64,000 nt of DNA. Origin: Barnesiella propionica. GTDB taxonomy: Bacteria; Bacteroidota; Bacteroidia; Bacteroidales; Barnesiellaceae. Position numbers and translations under genes: made by a program. The notes under the pieces are model-generated. The model saw only the letters and a list, made by a program, of their open reading frames with translations. It made no database searches and was not told the DNA's origin. Shown here piece by piece: positions 18,406 through 29,953 of the stretch. The stretch lies in NCBI RefSeq assembly GCF_025567045.1, contig NZ_JAOQJK010000006.1:1-64000 (forward strand). Direction: 5' to 3'. The stretch's first letter is position 1; each line of letters begins with the position of its first letter.

Positions 18406-19921
18406 CTTTTTCTTTTATTTTCTCTACAGAACATATCGAATCGGAAAAAAAGAAAGGCGTATCAGAAATACTGCTTACTTCCGCAGGTCCCCCGCTACCC
18501 GGTTCATAAAAGACCAGATCTTCCTGAGGATGTTTTTCCCAGTAATGTAGCAACGGAGCCAGAAAATGCCAGCTCGCTTCCAGAGAATCGCTCCTCGCAT
18601 ATAACAAAGAATCGCCTATCATAGCATCGAGCAGCAAGCGTTCATAGGCATCGGGAAGCCTGACCCTGAGCAATGAATTATAAAAGAAATCCATACTCAC
18701 CTGGCGCACGACAAACCCTTCTCCCGGCTGTTTCAAGCCGAAGCTGAGCCGGATACTTTCGTCTGGCTGTAACGTGATGGTCAGGCGATTACAGGAAGTA
18801 CCTTCACACTCCCCTTCGAAAAAATGCTGGGGAGTGCTCTTAAAATAAATTACTATTTCCGAACGTTTGGAACAAAGCCGTTTTCCGGTATAGAAATAGA
18901 AAGGAACCCCGCTCCAGCGCCAGTTATCGATAAAGAACTTCAGAGCTACGTAAGTCTCTACTGAAGAATCGGATGCAACCCCCGGCTCTTCCCGGTATGC
19001 ACCCACTCTCTTTCCGTTCAGCGTACCGGACTTATATTGTGCACGAACAGCCTCTACAGCACCGCTTCCGGGGGTCAGGGGACGTAACGAGCGGAATACC
19101 TTCACGATTTCATCCCTTATCGCTTCGGTATCAAATCCCGAGGGCGGTTCCATCGCTATAAAAGCCATCAACTGCATCAGGTGGTTTTGTACCATGTCCC
19201 GTAAAGCTCCGGCCGTTTCGTAATAACCTCCGCGACCCTCCATTCCCAGTGTTTCAGCCGCCGTAATCTCGACCCGATCTATATAATGGTGATTCCACAA
19301 AGGCTCCCATATCCCGTTGGAAAACCGAAGAACCAAAATATTCTGCACGGTTTCCTTTCCCAAGAAATGATCGATACGATAAATCTCTTTTTCGGGAAAG
19401 ACCGAACGTAATACAAGATCGAGTTCCCGCGCACTTTCTTCATCCCTGCCATAAGGCTTCTCTACGATGATACGCCGCCAGCCCCTGGAAGAACGGTTCA
19501 TTCCGGCGTCCTGGATAAACCGGGGAATGAGTGCATACATCGTAGGAGGTGTTGCGAGATAATAGAGTATATTATCGTCAATGTCGGAAGCAACCCTCAT
19601 CTGGTCTATCTGCCGGGCCAGCCAGGGATATTGGCCAGGGGTCGTGGTATCCATACTTATATAATAAATATGCTTGAGAAAACCATCCATAGCAGGGCCG
19701 TCTACCACACTGGATTTACGGCTGTCGATTATAGCTTCCCTAAGTTTTGTCCGATATTCCTCGGTATTTTGTTTGGTACGGGCAACCCCTACGATAAGAA
19801 AACGCTTCGGTAATAATTTTCTTAAGAATAACTCGAAAAGCGAGGGTAATAATTTACGGCGTGTCAGATCGCCGGATGCTCCAAAGATTACTAAAATCTG
19901 ATTCTCAGGTATTTTATTCAT
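18395..19921 (-). CDS. zwf: Glucose-6-phosphate 1-dehydrogenase
   Basis: A 508-residue enzyme, standard for bacterial G6PD, oxidising glucose 6-phosphate with NADP+. The ATG at 19921 (MNKIPENQILVIFGASGDL) is preferred over a longer reading from 20023, because it puts the nucleotide motif GASGDLTRRKLLP near the N-terminus and begins 10 bases after the gnd stop. The active-site signature RIDHFLGKETVQN is intact, and IVEKPYGRD contains the substrate-contacting lysine. It is the middle gene of gnd-zwf-pgl. Confidence 0.96.
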   Translation of the reverse strand: MNKIPENQILVIFGASGDLTRRKLLPSLFELFLRKLLPKRFLIVGVARTKQNTEEYRTKLREAIIDSRKSSVVDGPAMDGFLKHIYYISMDTTTPGQYPWLARQIDQMRVASDIDDNILYYLATPPTMYALIPRFIQDAGMNRSSRGWRRIIVEKPYGRDEESARELDLVLRSVFPEKEIYRIDHFLGKETVQNILVLRFSNGIWEPLWNHHYIDRVEITAAETLGMEGRGGYYETAGALRDMVQNHLMQLMAFIAMEPPSGFDTEAIRDEIVKVFRSLRPLTPGSGAVEAVRAQYKSGTLNGKRVGAYREEPGVASDSSVETYVALKFFIDNWRWSGVPFYFYTGKRLCSKRSEIVIYFKSTPQHFFEGECEGTSCNRLTITLQPDESIRLSFGLKQPGEGFVVRQVSMDFFYNSLLRVRLPDAYERLLLDAMIGDSLLYARSDSLEASWHFLAPLLHYWEKHPQEDLVFYEPGSGGPAEVSSISDTPFFFSDSICSVEKIKEKDEN

Positions 19922-19931
19922 AACAATTACA

Positions 19932-21392
19932 TTAAACCGTATAGGAACCGGATACCGTATTTCCTCCGGTACCGGTCCAATCGGTATGAAAAAATTCGCC
20001 TTGAGGAGCATCTGTTCTTTCATAAGTATGAGCCCCGAAATAATCTCTCTGGGCTTGTATAAGGGCAGCTCCGGAGCGTTTCTGCCGAAGCATATCGAAA
20101 TAAACCAAAGCCGAACTCATGCACGGTACCGGAATACCGGACATAGCCGACCGGGAAACAATTTTACGCCAGGCAGGCAAAGCATTGTTCACATGGTCAC
20201 GGAACCAGTCGTTAAACAACAAATTTTCGGGTTTTTCCATCCCCGAGTAAGCATGTGCTATCTCTTTCAAAAAACCGGCACGTATAATACAACCTTTTCT
20301 CCATATCGTAGCAACGGATGACAGATCTATATTCCATCCATATAATTCGGAGGCGTTTTTCAGCAAAGAAAATCCCTGGGCATAAGAAACCAGTTTGGCA
20401 GCAAAAAGAGCCTGTCTTACCGATTCGGATGGCAGGTCGTGTTCTTTTCCCTCTTTTTTTTCGGGAGGATATAATACGGAAGCTTTCTCCCTTACTTCTT
20501 TCCACCGGGATATAAACCGTGCAAAAACAGCCTCACTAATCAGGGACAAAGGTTCATCCACATCCAGCGCAGCTTCCACGCTCCATTTTCCGGTTCCTTT
20601 CTGCCCGGCGCTGTCCCGGATATGTTCTATCAGGAAAGAGCCGTCCGAATCCTTAAACCGAAGTATATGTGAAGTGATACCTATCAGATAGCTGTTAAGC
20701 TCTCCCCGGTTCCATTGTTCAAAAATATCGGCCATGATTTCATTATTCATTTTTGCATGGCTTTTCAATATCATATATGCTTCGGCTATCAGTTGCATAT
20801 CACCGTATTCTATCCCGTTATGCACCATCTTGACAAAATGTCCGGCCCCTCCGCTCCCCATCCAGCTGCAACACGGTGTGCCGTCATCGAGATGTGCAGC
20901 TATGTCTTGTAGAAAAGGACGAACAATTTCCCAGGCTTCAGGTGCTCCTCCAGGCATTATGGACGGCCCGTGCAATGCACCCGTCTCACCTCCCGAAACG
21001 CCTGCTCCGACAAACCATATTCCTTTCGACAAAAGATACCTGTACCGTCGCTCCGTGTCTCTGAAATCGGAATTTCCCCCATCTATAATAACATCGCCAG
21101 GTTCCAGATAAGGAATAAGTTGTTCAATCATCTCTTCTACCGGTTCTCCGGCCTTAATCATCATCATGATTTTACGGGGACGTTCTAATGAACCGACAAA
21201 GTCGGATATAGTATACGTCGCAACAAATTTTTTTCCATTTCCTCTGTTTTCCAAAAAGACATCCACCATCTCGGGTCCCGACCTATGAGGACGATTATAC
21301 AGACTCACCTGATAACCATGACCTTCAATATTGAGCGCCAGGTTTTCTCCCATAACTGCCAGTCCTATTAATCCTATATTCGATTTTTCCAT
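19932..21392 (-). CDS. gnd: 6-phosphogluconate dehydrogenase, decarboxylating
   Basis: A 486-residue enzyme converting 6-phosphogluconate to ribulose 5-phosphate with NADP+. The ATG at 21392 (MEKSNIGLIGLAVMGENLAL) is chosen over an in-frame TTG three codons earlier. The Rossmann motif GLAVMG and the catalytic region GGAGHFVKMVHNGIEYGDMQ, with the general-base lysine, are intact. The C-terminal domain has RAGFLKEI and QRDYFGAHTYER. It is the first gene of the oxidative pentose phosphate operon, so this organism can make NADPH by this route. Confidence 0.96.
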   Translation of the reverse strand: MEKSNIGLIGLAVMGENLALNIEGHGYQVSLYNRPHRSGPEMVDVFLENRGNGKKFVATYTISDFVGSLERPRKIMMMIKAGEPVEEMIEQLIPYLEPGDVIIDGGNSDFRDTERRYRYLLSKGIWFVGAGVSGGETGALHGPSIMPGGAPEAWEIVRPFLQDIAAHLDDGTPCCSWMGSGGAGHFVKMVHNGIEYGDMQLIAEAYMILKSHAKMNNEIMADIFEQWNRGELNSYLIGITSHILRFKDSDGSFLIEHIRDSAGQKGTGKWSVEAALDVDEPLSLISEAVFARFISRWKEVREKASVLYPPEKKEGKEHDLPSESVRQALFAAKLVSYAQGFSLLKNASELYGWNIDLSSVATIWRKGCIIRAGFLKEIAHAYSGMEKPENLLFNDWFRDHVNNALPAWRKIVSRSAMSGIPVPCMSSALVYFDMLRQKRSGAALIQAQRDYFGAHTYERTDAPQGEFFHTDWTGTGGNTVSGSYTV

Positions 21393-21570
21393 ATTATTCA
21401 ATACATTTAGTCTGTCCTATAAAACCAAGCGAACGGCTTATTTGTTCGGAGACAAAAGATACATCCGGAGCGGTTGTAAGAAGTTTTTTCAAATTCGATA
21501 TTTTTTTGTACCTTTATGGGATAAAATAAGGTAATATTCACAATTAAAAGACCAACTATATAATATACTC

Positions 21571-23076
21571 ATGGAAATAAACGGAGGAAATATTCTATTA
21601 ATAGGTTCATTGTTACTCTTTATAAGCGTCCTTGTCGGAAAAGCCGGTGCCAAATACGGGATGCCAGCCCTCCTTCTGTTCCTGGGAGTAGGAATGCTGG
21701 CGGGAAGCGATGGTTTCGGATTACAATTCAACAGCCCTCAAATAGCCCAGTTCATAGGTATGATAGCTTTGAGCATCATCCTCTTTTCGGGCGGTATGGA
21801 TACCAGCTACAAAGAAATAAGGCCTATTATGGGTCCCGGTATCGTACTGGCAACAATAGGCGTGCTCATGACTACGGTCATTACCGGATTGTTCATATAT
21901 TATATATCGGGACTTCTTCCGAACGGCTGGACTCTTAGTCTATTAGAATCCATGCTTCTGGCGGCGGTCATGTCCTCTACCGACTCTGCGTCGGTCTTTT
22001 CCATCCTGCGTTCCAAAGGGATTTGCCTGAAAGAGAAATTACGTCCCACCCTGGAACTCGAAAGCGGCAGTAACGATCCTATGGCCTACATGTTAACGAT
22101 ATTGTTGATACAAATCATAGGAATGGGAGAGGTAAACTGGGCGCAATCGGTCATGTTACTGCTCATGCAACTGAGTATAGGTACCATTTCGGGACTTATT
22201 ATGGGATATTGCGGTGTATGGATCATTAACCGGATAAATGTTAGTAACGAGTCACTTTATCCCGTACTTTTACTGGCATTCGTTTTCTTTATTTTCGCCT
22301 TTACCGACATTTTACACGGGAACGGTTACCTGGCCGTATATATAGCCGGACTTGTCGTAGGGAATCACAAACTTGTCCACAAGAAAAGCCTCACAACGTT
22401 TTTCGACGGTTTTACGTGGTTATGCCAGATAGTCATGTTCCTTACTCTGGGATTACTGGTAAACCCTAAAGAATTATTGGACGTAACAGGCATGGGATTA
22501 TTGATAGGCTTCTTTATGATAATCATAGCCCGGCCGGTAACCGTCTTTTTTTGTCTGCTGCCCTTTCGTCAATTCTCTACTAAAGCCAGGACCTATATTT
22601 CATGGGTAGGATTAAGGGGGGCTGTCCCTATTATTTTCGCCACTTACCCTCTTATTTCCCCTGAGATACAAAACTCCCGCCTCATGTTCAATATCGTATT
22701 CTTTATTACGATCATCTCCTTAATAGTGCAAGGCACGACCGTCCATGCTATGGCAAACTGGTTGGGACTTTCGGAAGAATGCGAACGGAAAAAAGAATTC
22801 AATGTAGATCTCCCCGATGAAATAAAATCGGCCATGAGCGAGATAGAAGTTACCCCCTCCGTACTAAGAGAAGGCAATAAACTCATGAATCTGCAACTAC
22901 CAGACAATACTTTGGTAGTCATGGTAAAAAGGGAAAACCGTTACTTCGTCCCGAAAGGCCATACCAGGCTGGAACCGGCAGATAAACTGCTTGTCATATC
23001 GGATAACGATGAAGAACTGAAAAAAACTTATGAAAGTCTGGGTATTGAAAAATACTCTATGCAAAAGAATAAATAG
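21571..23076 (+). CDS. Potassium/proton antiporter (CPA family, NhaP2/CvrA-like, with TrkA-C domain)
   Basis: A 501-residue membrane protein. About twelve membrane segments (residues 1-395) contain the cation-binding region SSTDSASVFSILRSKG and LELESGSNDPMAYML, characteristic of CPA1 antiporters of the NhaP2 type. A cytosolic C-terminal RCK_C/TrkA-C domain (about residues 410-495, VMVKRENRYFVPKGHTRLEP) senses ligands. It exchanges K+ or Na+ for H+ and helps control pH and volume. It is a single gene divergent from gnd. Confidence 0.92.
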   Translation: MEINGGNILLIGSLLLFISVLVGKAGAKYGMPALLLFLGVGMLAGSDGFGLQFNSPQIAQFIGMIALSIILFSGGMDTSYKEIRPIMGPGIVLATIGVLMTTVITGLFIYYISGLLPNGWTLSLLESMLLAAVMSSTDSASVFSILRSKGICLKEKLRPTLELESGSNDPMAYMLTILLIQIIGMGEVNWAQSVMLLLMQLSIGTISGLIMGYCGVWIINRINVSNESLYPVLLLAFVFFIFAFTDILHGNGYLAVYIAGLVVGNHKLVHKKSLTTFFDGFTWLCQIVMFLTLGLLVNPKELLDVTGMGLLIGFFMIIIARPVTVFFCLLPFRQFSTKARTYISWVGLRGAVPIIFATYPLISPEIQNSRLMFNIVFFITIISLIVQGTTVHAMANWLGLSEECERKKEFNVDLPDEIKSAMSEIEVTPSVLREGNKLMNLQLPDNTLVVMVKRENRYFVPKGHTRLEPADKLLVISDNDEELKKTYESLGIEKYSMQKNK

Positions 23077-23120
23077 AAAGACTTATAATCTGTAAAATAC
23101 GAACCGGTCCTGCTGTTTTT

Positions 23121-23777
23121 CTAAGAACGACGGGCCGCTTTCCTTTTATTCCTCCATACCTCTATCACGGCAGGCAAAATGGAGACAAAAATTATACCTA
23201 CTATGAGTAGTTTCAGGTTTTCTTGTACAAGATCCATTCCTCCGAAGATATAACCGGCATAAATAAACAAAGCTACCCACACGATTCCTCCTGTCACATT
23301 ATATAACGAAAAATGTCGATAACTCATATGTCCCATTCCGGCCACAAACGGAGCAAATGTACGGACTATAGGGACAAAACGGGCCAAAATTATTGTCTTG
23401 CCCCCGTACTTTTCATAAAAGCGATGAGTTTTTTCCAAATAACTTTGTTTAAATATTTTAGAATCAGGCTTAGAAAATAATTTTCGGCCGAATAAACGTC
23501 CTATTAAATAGTTTGACAAATCACCCAATATAGCGGCCAGAACAAGTAACAGAACTATCAGGTGCACATTCATTCCATTATCCGGCAACGCACATAATGC
23601 CCCTGCCACGAACAAAAGTGAATCCCCGGGTAAAAAAGGAGTTACCACCAGACCTGTCTCACAAAAAATAATAATGAAAAGTATAGCGTATATCCAAATC
23701 CCATACTCAGAAACCAATTGAGCCAAATGCACATCTATATGAATAATGAAATCGAAAAGGAACTGAACATATTCCAT
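23121..23777 (-). CDS. DedA family membrane protein (VTT/SNARE-associated domain)
   Basis: A 218-residue integral membrane protein of the DedA family. The signature [22 protein letters not shown] (acidic residue plus the re-entrant loop region, residues about 39-60) and the later [27 protein letters not shown] with paired arginines are both present. Bacterial DedA proteins include flippases for undecaprenyl phosphate or phosphatidylethanolamine and are needed for envelope homeostasis; which lipid this one moves is unknown. It converges with the antiporter gene. Confidence 0.92.
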   Translation of the reverse strand: MEYVQFLFDFIIHIDVHLAQLVSEYGIWIYAILFIIIFCETGLVVTPFLPGDSLLFVAGALCALPDNGMNVHLIVLLLVLAAILGDLSNYLIGRLFGRKLFSKPDSKIFKQSYLEKTHRFYEKYGGKTIILARFVPIVRTFAPFVAGMGHMSYRHFSLYNVTGGIVWVALFIYAGYIFGGMDLVQENLKLLIVGIIFVSILPAVIEVWRNKRKAARRS

Positions 23778-23814
23778 ATTGTTATCTATCGCTTAAAATT
23801 ATCGGTTAAAACTG

Positions 23815-23822
23815 CAAATATA
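23815..23822 (-). promoter_or_regulatory. Candidate -7 box of the dedA-like gene
   Basis: The minus strand reads TATATTTG, a match to TAnnTTTG, 37 bases before the ATG. No good TTTG element is seen at the expected upstream distance. Confidence 0.45.
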
Positions 23823-23917
23823 GAATATAGTACAGATAAAGATATTACAGAACTATTTCAGTATGGGGTCAAACATATATTTAAAATAATTTAATATTCA
23901 ATATTTACCTATAAATA

Positions 23918-23965
23918 AAGAGAAAAGGCTCTCAGGATGAATTCATCCTGAGAGCCTTTTCTCTT
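23918..23965. terminator. Strong rho-independent terminator after the Dabb gene
   Basis: A 23-base perfect stem (23918-23940 with 23943-23965) closes on the palindromic GATGAATTCATC and is flanked by A and T tracts. It lies 35 bases downstream of the minus-strand Dabb-domain gene and would insulate it from dedA. Confidence 0.88.
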
Positions 23966-23999
23966 CTGGTTTATTCAATGAGCTATTAAAACATTCTTT

Positions 24000-24299
24000 T
24001 TAAAACTCGTAATCCACACAGGAACGGGCAACTTTTACATCTTTTATAATACCACCCGCAGCCACATGGTCGGGATGGGTTGCATAGAATGCCAAGTCTT
24101 CCATATTATCGAATTCTGTTGTCAAAGCAATATCGAAATCTTCATTAGGATTACAATTCAGCCCTACTTCGATAAACCGCAAAACCTCTATCTTTCCTTT
24201 CAACGCTTCCAATGCGGACTTAAAACGGTTCATAACAGCCAGTTTCGCTTCCGGCGTTTCCATCTCCTTTAATTTGAACAGTACTATGTGCTTGATCAT
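24000..24299 (-). CDS. Dabb-domain protein (stress-responsive A/B barrel)
   Basis: A 99-residue single-domain protein. It starts MIKHIVLFKLKEMETPEAKL and has VGLNCNPNEDFDIALTTEFDN and LAFYATHPDHVAAGGII, the standard Dabb (PF07876) pattern of a dimeric ferredoxin-like barrel. The conserved His residues in IKHIV and THPDHV line the barrel. The molecular function of bacterial stand-alone Dabb proteins is not established. A -7 box (minus-strand TATTTTTG, 24331-24338) lies 31 bases upstream. Confidence 0.9.
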   Translation of the reverse strand: MIKHIVLFKLKEMETPEAKLAVMNRFKSALEALKGKIEVLRFIEVGLNCNPNEDFDIALTTEFDNMEDLAFYATHPDHVAAGGIIKDVKVARSCVDYEF

Positions 24300-24520
24300 A
24301 ATTTATATTTTTAATCATTCATTGCGTTTACAAAAATAGTATTAACAAAGATTACAAGTAACAAAAACACGATATTTTTTAACCGGAAGTAAAATATATT
24401 CTTTGTATAAGACTACCTGAGCATCCGTACCTGTCCGGTAAGAAACATATTAAACAGGGCAAACAAATTCTTTATATGCACGGATATGACCGCAAAATTC
24501 TTTTTATCGGTAAAAATCAC

Positions 24521-24528
24521 TACCTTTG
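24521..24528 (+). promoter_or_regulatory. -7 box of the ABC-F gene
   Basis: TACCTTTG matches TAnnTTTG and lies 21 bases before the ATG at 24550. The -33 region is T-rich but has no clear TTTG. Confidence 0.5.
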
Positions 24529-24543
24529 CACCTCGAAAAATAA

Positions 24544-26166
<1,623 letters not shown>

Positions 26167-26202
26167 GTCCGATAGCAGAACAAAACTAATCATTCCATTC
26201 AT

Positions 26203-26248
26203 AAAAAATAACACAGTTCTAATTTATAACCGGACTGTGTTATTTTTT
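26203..26248 (+). terminator. Terminator of the ABC-F gene
   Basis: A 15-base perfect stem, AAAAAATAACACAGT (26203-26217) with its complement at 26234-26248, ends in a T run. It lies 36 bases after the ABC-F stop codon. Confidence 0.85.
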
Positions 26249-26380
26249 AATACTTATCGCTCCAATGTTATAAATAGCTCTTCATAATTATGCAGTAAAC
26301 ATTATTCAATAATCACCCTCCTTATAACCATCCGGCAAATCAATAACGATTTTCACATTCGAGAAGTATAGTATATACAT

Positions 26381-26412
26381 ATTGGCTATCTCTGTTTTTA
26401 TGTGTAATTTTG
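26381..26412 (+). promoter_or_regulatory. Promoter of the UvrD-like helicase gene, decides the start codon
   Basis: ATTG at 26381-26384 and TAATTTTG at 26405-26412, spaced 20 bases, fit the Bacteroidota consensus. The expected transcription start is near 26419. In-frame TTG (26382) and ATG (26400) codons therefore fall inside the promoter, which favours the GTG at 26436 as the start. Confidence 0.55.
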
Positions 26413-26435
26413 CAGGAAAGAAGAAACAACGGAAC

Positions 26436-28766
26436 GTGGAAGAAATATTACAAAACCTGAACGAGCCTCAGCGGGCCGCCGTAACCTATAACGACGGACC
26501 GTCTTTGGTTATCGCAGGAGCAGGTTCGGGGAAAACCCGCGTACTCACCTACAAAATTGCATATCTGTTACAATCGGGATATGAACCGTATCGATTGCTG
26601 GCTCTGACCTTCACCAACAAAGCTGCCCGGGAAATGAAAGAACGCATTGCCCGTCTGATTGACGTACCTACTGCAGCTCGCTTGTGGATGGGAACTTTCC
26701 ACTCTGTTTTCTCCCGTATATTGCGCTCCAATGCCGAGCGCTTGGGATTCAAATCCGATTTTACCATTTACGATACATCCGATTCCCGCTCTTTACTGAA
26801 AAGCATTATCAAAGAAATGCAATTGGACGATAAGATATATAAACCGGCCACGGTACAGGCGATCATTTCAAATGCAAAGAACGCGCTTATCACTCCTTCC
26901 TCATACGAATCCAATAAAGAGATACGCGAAACGGATGCCCGGTCCAAACGTCCTTTGATACACGAGATATACCGTACATACTGGCATCGCTGTTTCATAT
27001 CGGGAGCGATGGATTTCGATGATCTACTGTTATATACCAATATATTATTCAGGGATCATGAAGATGTGTTGCACCGTTATCAGGAAATTTTCCGGTATGT
27101 CCTGGTAGACGAGTACCAAGATACCAACTTCGCTCAACACCTTATCGTAAACCAACTTTGCAAAGGGCACGGCCGCATCTGCGTGGTAGGTGACGATGCA
27201 CAGAGCATTTATTCGTTCCGGGGAGCCAGCATCAATAACATACTGAATCTGAAAGAAGAGTATCCCGGACTGAAAACTTTTAAACTGGAGCAAAATTACC
27301 GTTCTACCCAAAATATAGTAAATACCGCCAACAGCCTTATCAGTAAGAATAAAGAACAAATCCGCAAACATGTTTTCTCAGAAAAGGAACCGGGCAGTAA
27401 AGTAGCAATTTTAAATGCTTATTCAGATTTTGAAGAAGGCTTTATCGTCGCGAACCAGATATCGGAAATGCGTATCCTGGGAGGATTTTCTTTCAACGAT
27501 TTCGCAATCCTTTACCGTACCAATGCCCAGTCCCGTATTCTGGAAGAATCGCTGCGAAAAAGAAATATACCCTACCGCATATACGGCGGACTGTCTTTTT
27601 ACCAACGTAAAGAGATCAAAGATGCCGTATCATACTTTCGTATCACCATTAACCCGGACGACGAAGAAGCGTTGAAACGGGTTATCAACTATCCTGCCAG
27701 AGGTATTGGGGATACGACCATAAAAAAGATCGTTCAATGTGCCATAACTCAGGGGATAAGCCTTTGGCAAGTTGTTTCCGACCCAGTGTCATACGCGTTG
27801 CCGGTCAATAACGGAACTATAAGCAAATTACTGCGATTCAGGGATCTTATTGAAGGATTCCGGTCGGAGATGCAGACAAAAACCGCGACAGAACTGGCAG
27901 AAATAATTATCAGACAATCGGGCTTGTTCCAAGATATACATAGCGACAACACCCCTGAAAATATAAGCCGCCAGGAAAATATACAGGAGTTACTGAACGG
28001 TATTTCCGAATTTTGTTCTTTGCGGGAAGAAGAGGGAGAAGAACATGTGTCATTAAACGATTTTTTAGCCGAAATATCTCTGGCGACCGATCAGGACAGC
28101 GAAGATGATAAAGAGAGTGAAAAAGTGACCATGATGACCGTGCATGCGGCAAAAGGTCTGGAATTCAAAAATGTAATTATCGTAGGAGTGGAAGAAGACC
28201 TGTTCCCCTCTTCCATGAGTAAGAATAGCGAAAGAGAGATAGAGGAAGAAAGGAGATTACTCTATGTAGCTATTACGAGAGCCGAAATAAATTGTATCCT
28301 CACATACGCATCTACCCGTTTCCGTAACGGGCAGACCACGGCATGTCCGCCCAGCAGATTCCTGAAAGACCTCGATCCGCAATATATCACTATGCCCGAA
28401 CGTTTAAGACCCGGCTCCACCGGCAAAGAAGAAACTATTGTTCCCCCTTGGGAACATAGTGACCGCAGCTATACGACTCCGGCGGAACATCCCATACGGG
28501 AACACAGACAGCCCAAACCTGAAATATATTCTCCCGAACCTAAAAAACGGCTGACACGCATAACGAAAACAAACGATCCGGCACCTTCCCTGCAAAGCGT
28601 AGGAGATCTTACCGTCGGATGTCATATAAGACACGAACGCTTCGGTACAGGAGAAGTAGTCAGTATAGAAGGAAACGGTGACAATTGCAAAATAGGAGTA
28701 GAGTTTCAACATGTCGGACGTAAACAACTTTTATTGAAGTTCGCCCGTTTTACTATCATCAAATAA
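26436..28766 (+). CDS. UvrD/PcrA-type superfamily 1A DNA helicase
   Basis: A 776-residue 3'-5' helicase. With GTG as the start it begins VEEILQNLNEPQRAAV, the conserved N-terminal Q motif. Walker A is AGAGSGKT (residues 27-34), followed by TFTNKAAREMKERI (motif Ia), VLVDEYQDTN (motif II), GDDAQSIYSFRGA (III), EQNYRST (IV), TVHAAKGLEFKNV (V) and LYVAITRAE (VI). The C-terminal region (about residues 720-775, VGCHIRHERFGTGEVVSIEG) is the Tudor-like PcrA/UvrD tail that contacts RNA polymerase. It unwinds DNA in excision repair and replication-conflict resolution. nspC starts 11 bases downstream. Confidence 0.95.
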   Translation: MEEILQNLNEPQRAAVTYNDGPSLVIAGAGSGKTRVLTYKIAYLLQSGYEPYRLLALTFTNKAAREMKERIARLIDVPTAARLWMGTFHSVFSRILRSNAERLGFKSDFTIYDTSDSRSLLKSIIKEMQLDDKIYKPATVQAIISNAKNALITPSSYESNKEIRETDARSKRPLIHEIYRTYWHRCFISGAMDFDDLLLYTNILFRDHEDVLHRYQEIFRYVLVDEYQDTNFAQHLIVNQLCKGHGRICVVGDDAQSIYSFRGASINNILNLKEEYPGLKTFKLEQNYRSTQNIVNTANSLISKNKEQIRKHVFSEKEPGSKVAILNAYSDFEEGFIVANQISEMRILGGFSFNDFAILYRTNAQSRILEESLRKRNIPYRIYGGLSFYQRKEIKDAVSYFRITINPDDEEALKRVINYPARGIGDTTIKKIVQCAITQGISLWQVVSDPVSYALPVNNGTISKLLRFRDLIEGFRSEMQTKTATELAEIIIRQSGLFQDIHSDNTPENISRQENIQELLNGISEFCSLREEEGEEHVSLNDFLAEISLATDQDSEDDKESEKVTMMTVHAAKGLEFKNVIIVGVEEDLFPSSMSKNSEREIEEERRLLYVAITRAEINCILTYASTRFRNGQTTACPPSRFLKDLDPQYITMPERLRPGSTGKEETIVPPWEHSDRSYTTPAEHPIREHRQPKPEIYSPEPKKRLTRITKTNDPAPSLQSVGDLTVGCHIRHERFGTGEVVSIEGNGDNCKIGVEFQHVGRKQLLLKFARFTIIK

Positions 28767-28777
28767 TTTGTCAAAAA

Positions 28778-29920
28778 ATGAATACCCCCATACAAAAGGT
28801 TCCCTCACCCTGCTATTTGCTGGATGAAGGGCTATTAAGAAAAAATCTTTCTTTGATAAAATCGGTTAAGGAACGTGCCGGAGTCAACATCATACTGGCT
28901 TTCAAAGCCTTTGCCAACTGGCATGCTTTTCCCATTATACGGGAATATATACCTTATTCTACCGCAAGTTCGGTAAACGAAGCACAACTGGCCTACGAAG
29001 AAATGGGCAGTCCGGCACATACTTACTCTCCGGCTTATACAGAAGAGAATTTCCCTGTATTTCTTAAATACAGCAGCCACATTACGTTCAATTCCTTATC
29101 CCAGTTTGAGAGGTTCTATCCATTGGTAAAAGCAAACGGAAAGAAAGTTTCATGCGGCATTAGAATCAACCCGGAATTTTCGGAGGTGGAAACAGACTTG
29201 TACAATCCTTGTGCGCCGGGTTCACGCCTGGGTGTTATTTCGGACCTGCTTGGCGAACGGTTGCCTTCCGGAATAGAAGGTCTGCATTTTCATACCCTAT
29301 GCGAATCTTCTTCCTACGATCTGGAAAAGACATTAATGCAAGTCGAAAAAAAATTCGGTCACCTTCTCCCCCAGGTAAAATGGCTGAACATGGGAGGAGG
29401 ACATCTGATGACCCGTAAAGATTATGATACGGAGCATCTTATAGAGTTACTCACGACATTCAAACTCAGACATCCTAATCTCGAAATCATTATGGAACCG
29501 GGAAGTGCTTTCGCCTGGCAAACCGGTGTACTGGTCTCAACGGTTACCGATATAGTAGAAAATCACGGTATACGTACTGCGATTTTGGATGTTTCTTTCG
29601 CGTGCCATATGCCCGATTGTCTTGAAATGCCGTATAAACCTGCCATACGCGGTTCAAAAGAGCCGGCTACCGGGCTGCATGCTTATCGCATGGGAGGCAA
29701 TTCCTGCCTGAGCGGAGACTACATGGGAGACTGGTATTTCGACCATGAACTAAAAGTAGGTGAACGTATCGTATTTGAAGATATGATACATTATACCACG
29801 GTAAAGACTACCATGTTTAACGGAATTCCTCACCCGGCCGTTGCCCTTCTTCGTCAAAACGGGGAAATAGAAATATGGAGGGAATTCGGATATGAAGATT
29901 ACAAAAACAGAATGGGATAA
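28778..29920 (+). CDS. nspC: Carboxynorspermidine decarboxylase
   Basis: A 380-residue PLP-dependent decarboxylase of the alanine-racemase fold (fold III). The PLP lysine is Lys43 in IILAFKAFANWHAF. The motifs GLHFHTLCES, WLNMGGGH and MEPGSAFAWQTG are those of NspC, and C-terminal GGNSCLSGDYMGDW carries the Cys-Asp active-site elements. It forms norspermidine or spermidine from the carboxylated precursor in the alternative polyamine route used by Bacteroidota. The partner carboxynorspermidine synthase gene is not in the window. Confidence 0.94.
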   Translation: MNTPIQKVPSPCYLLDEGLLRKNLSLIKSVKERAGVNIILAFKAFANWHAFPIIREYIPYSTASSVNEAQLAYEEMGSPAHTYSPAYTEENFPVFLKYSSHITFNSLSQFERFYPLVKANGKKVSCGIRINPEFSEVETDLYNPCAPGSRLGVISDLLGERLPSGIEGLHFHTLCESSSYDLEKTLMQVEKKFGHLLPQVKWLNMGGGHLMTRKDYDTEHLIELLTTFKLRHPNLEIIMEPGSAFAWQTGVLVSTVTDIVENHGIRTAILDVSFACHMPDCLEMPYKPAIRGSKEPATGLHAYRMGGNSCLSGDYMGDWYFDHELKVGERIVFEDMIHYTTVKTTMFNGIPHPAVALLRQNGEIEIWREFGYEDYKNRMG

Positions 29921-29953
29921 CAAAATGTCATCCCTTTTCTTTATATTTTATCA

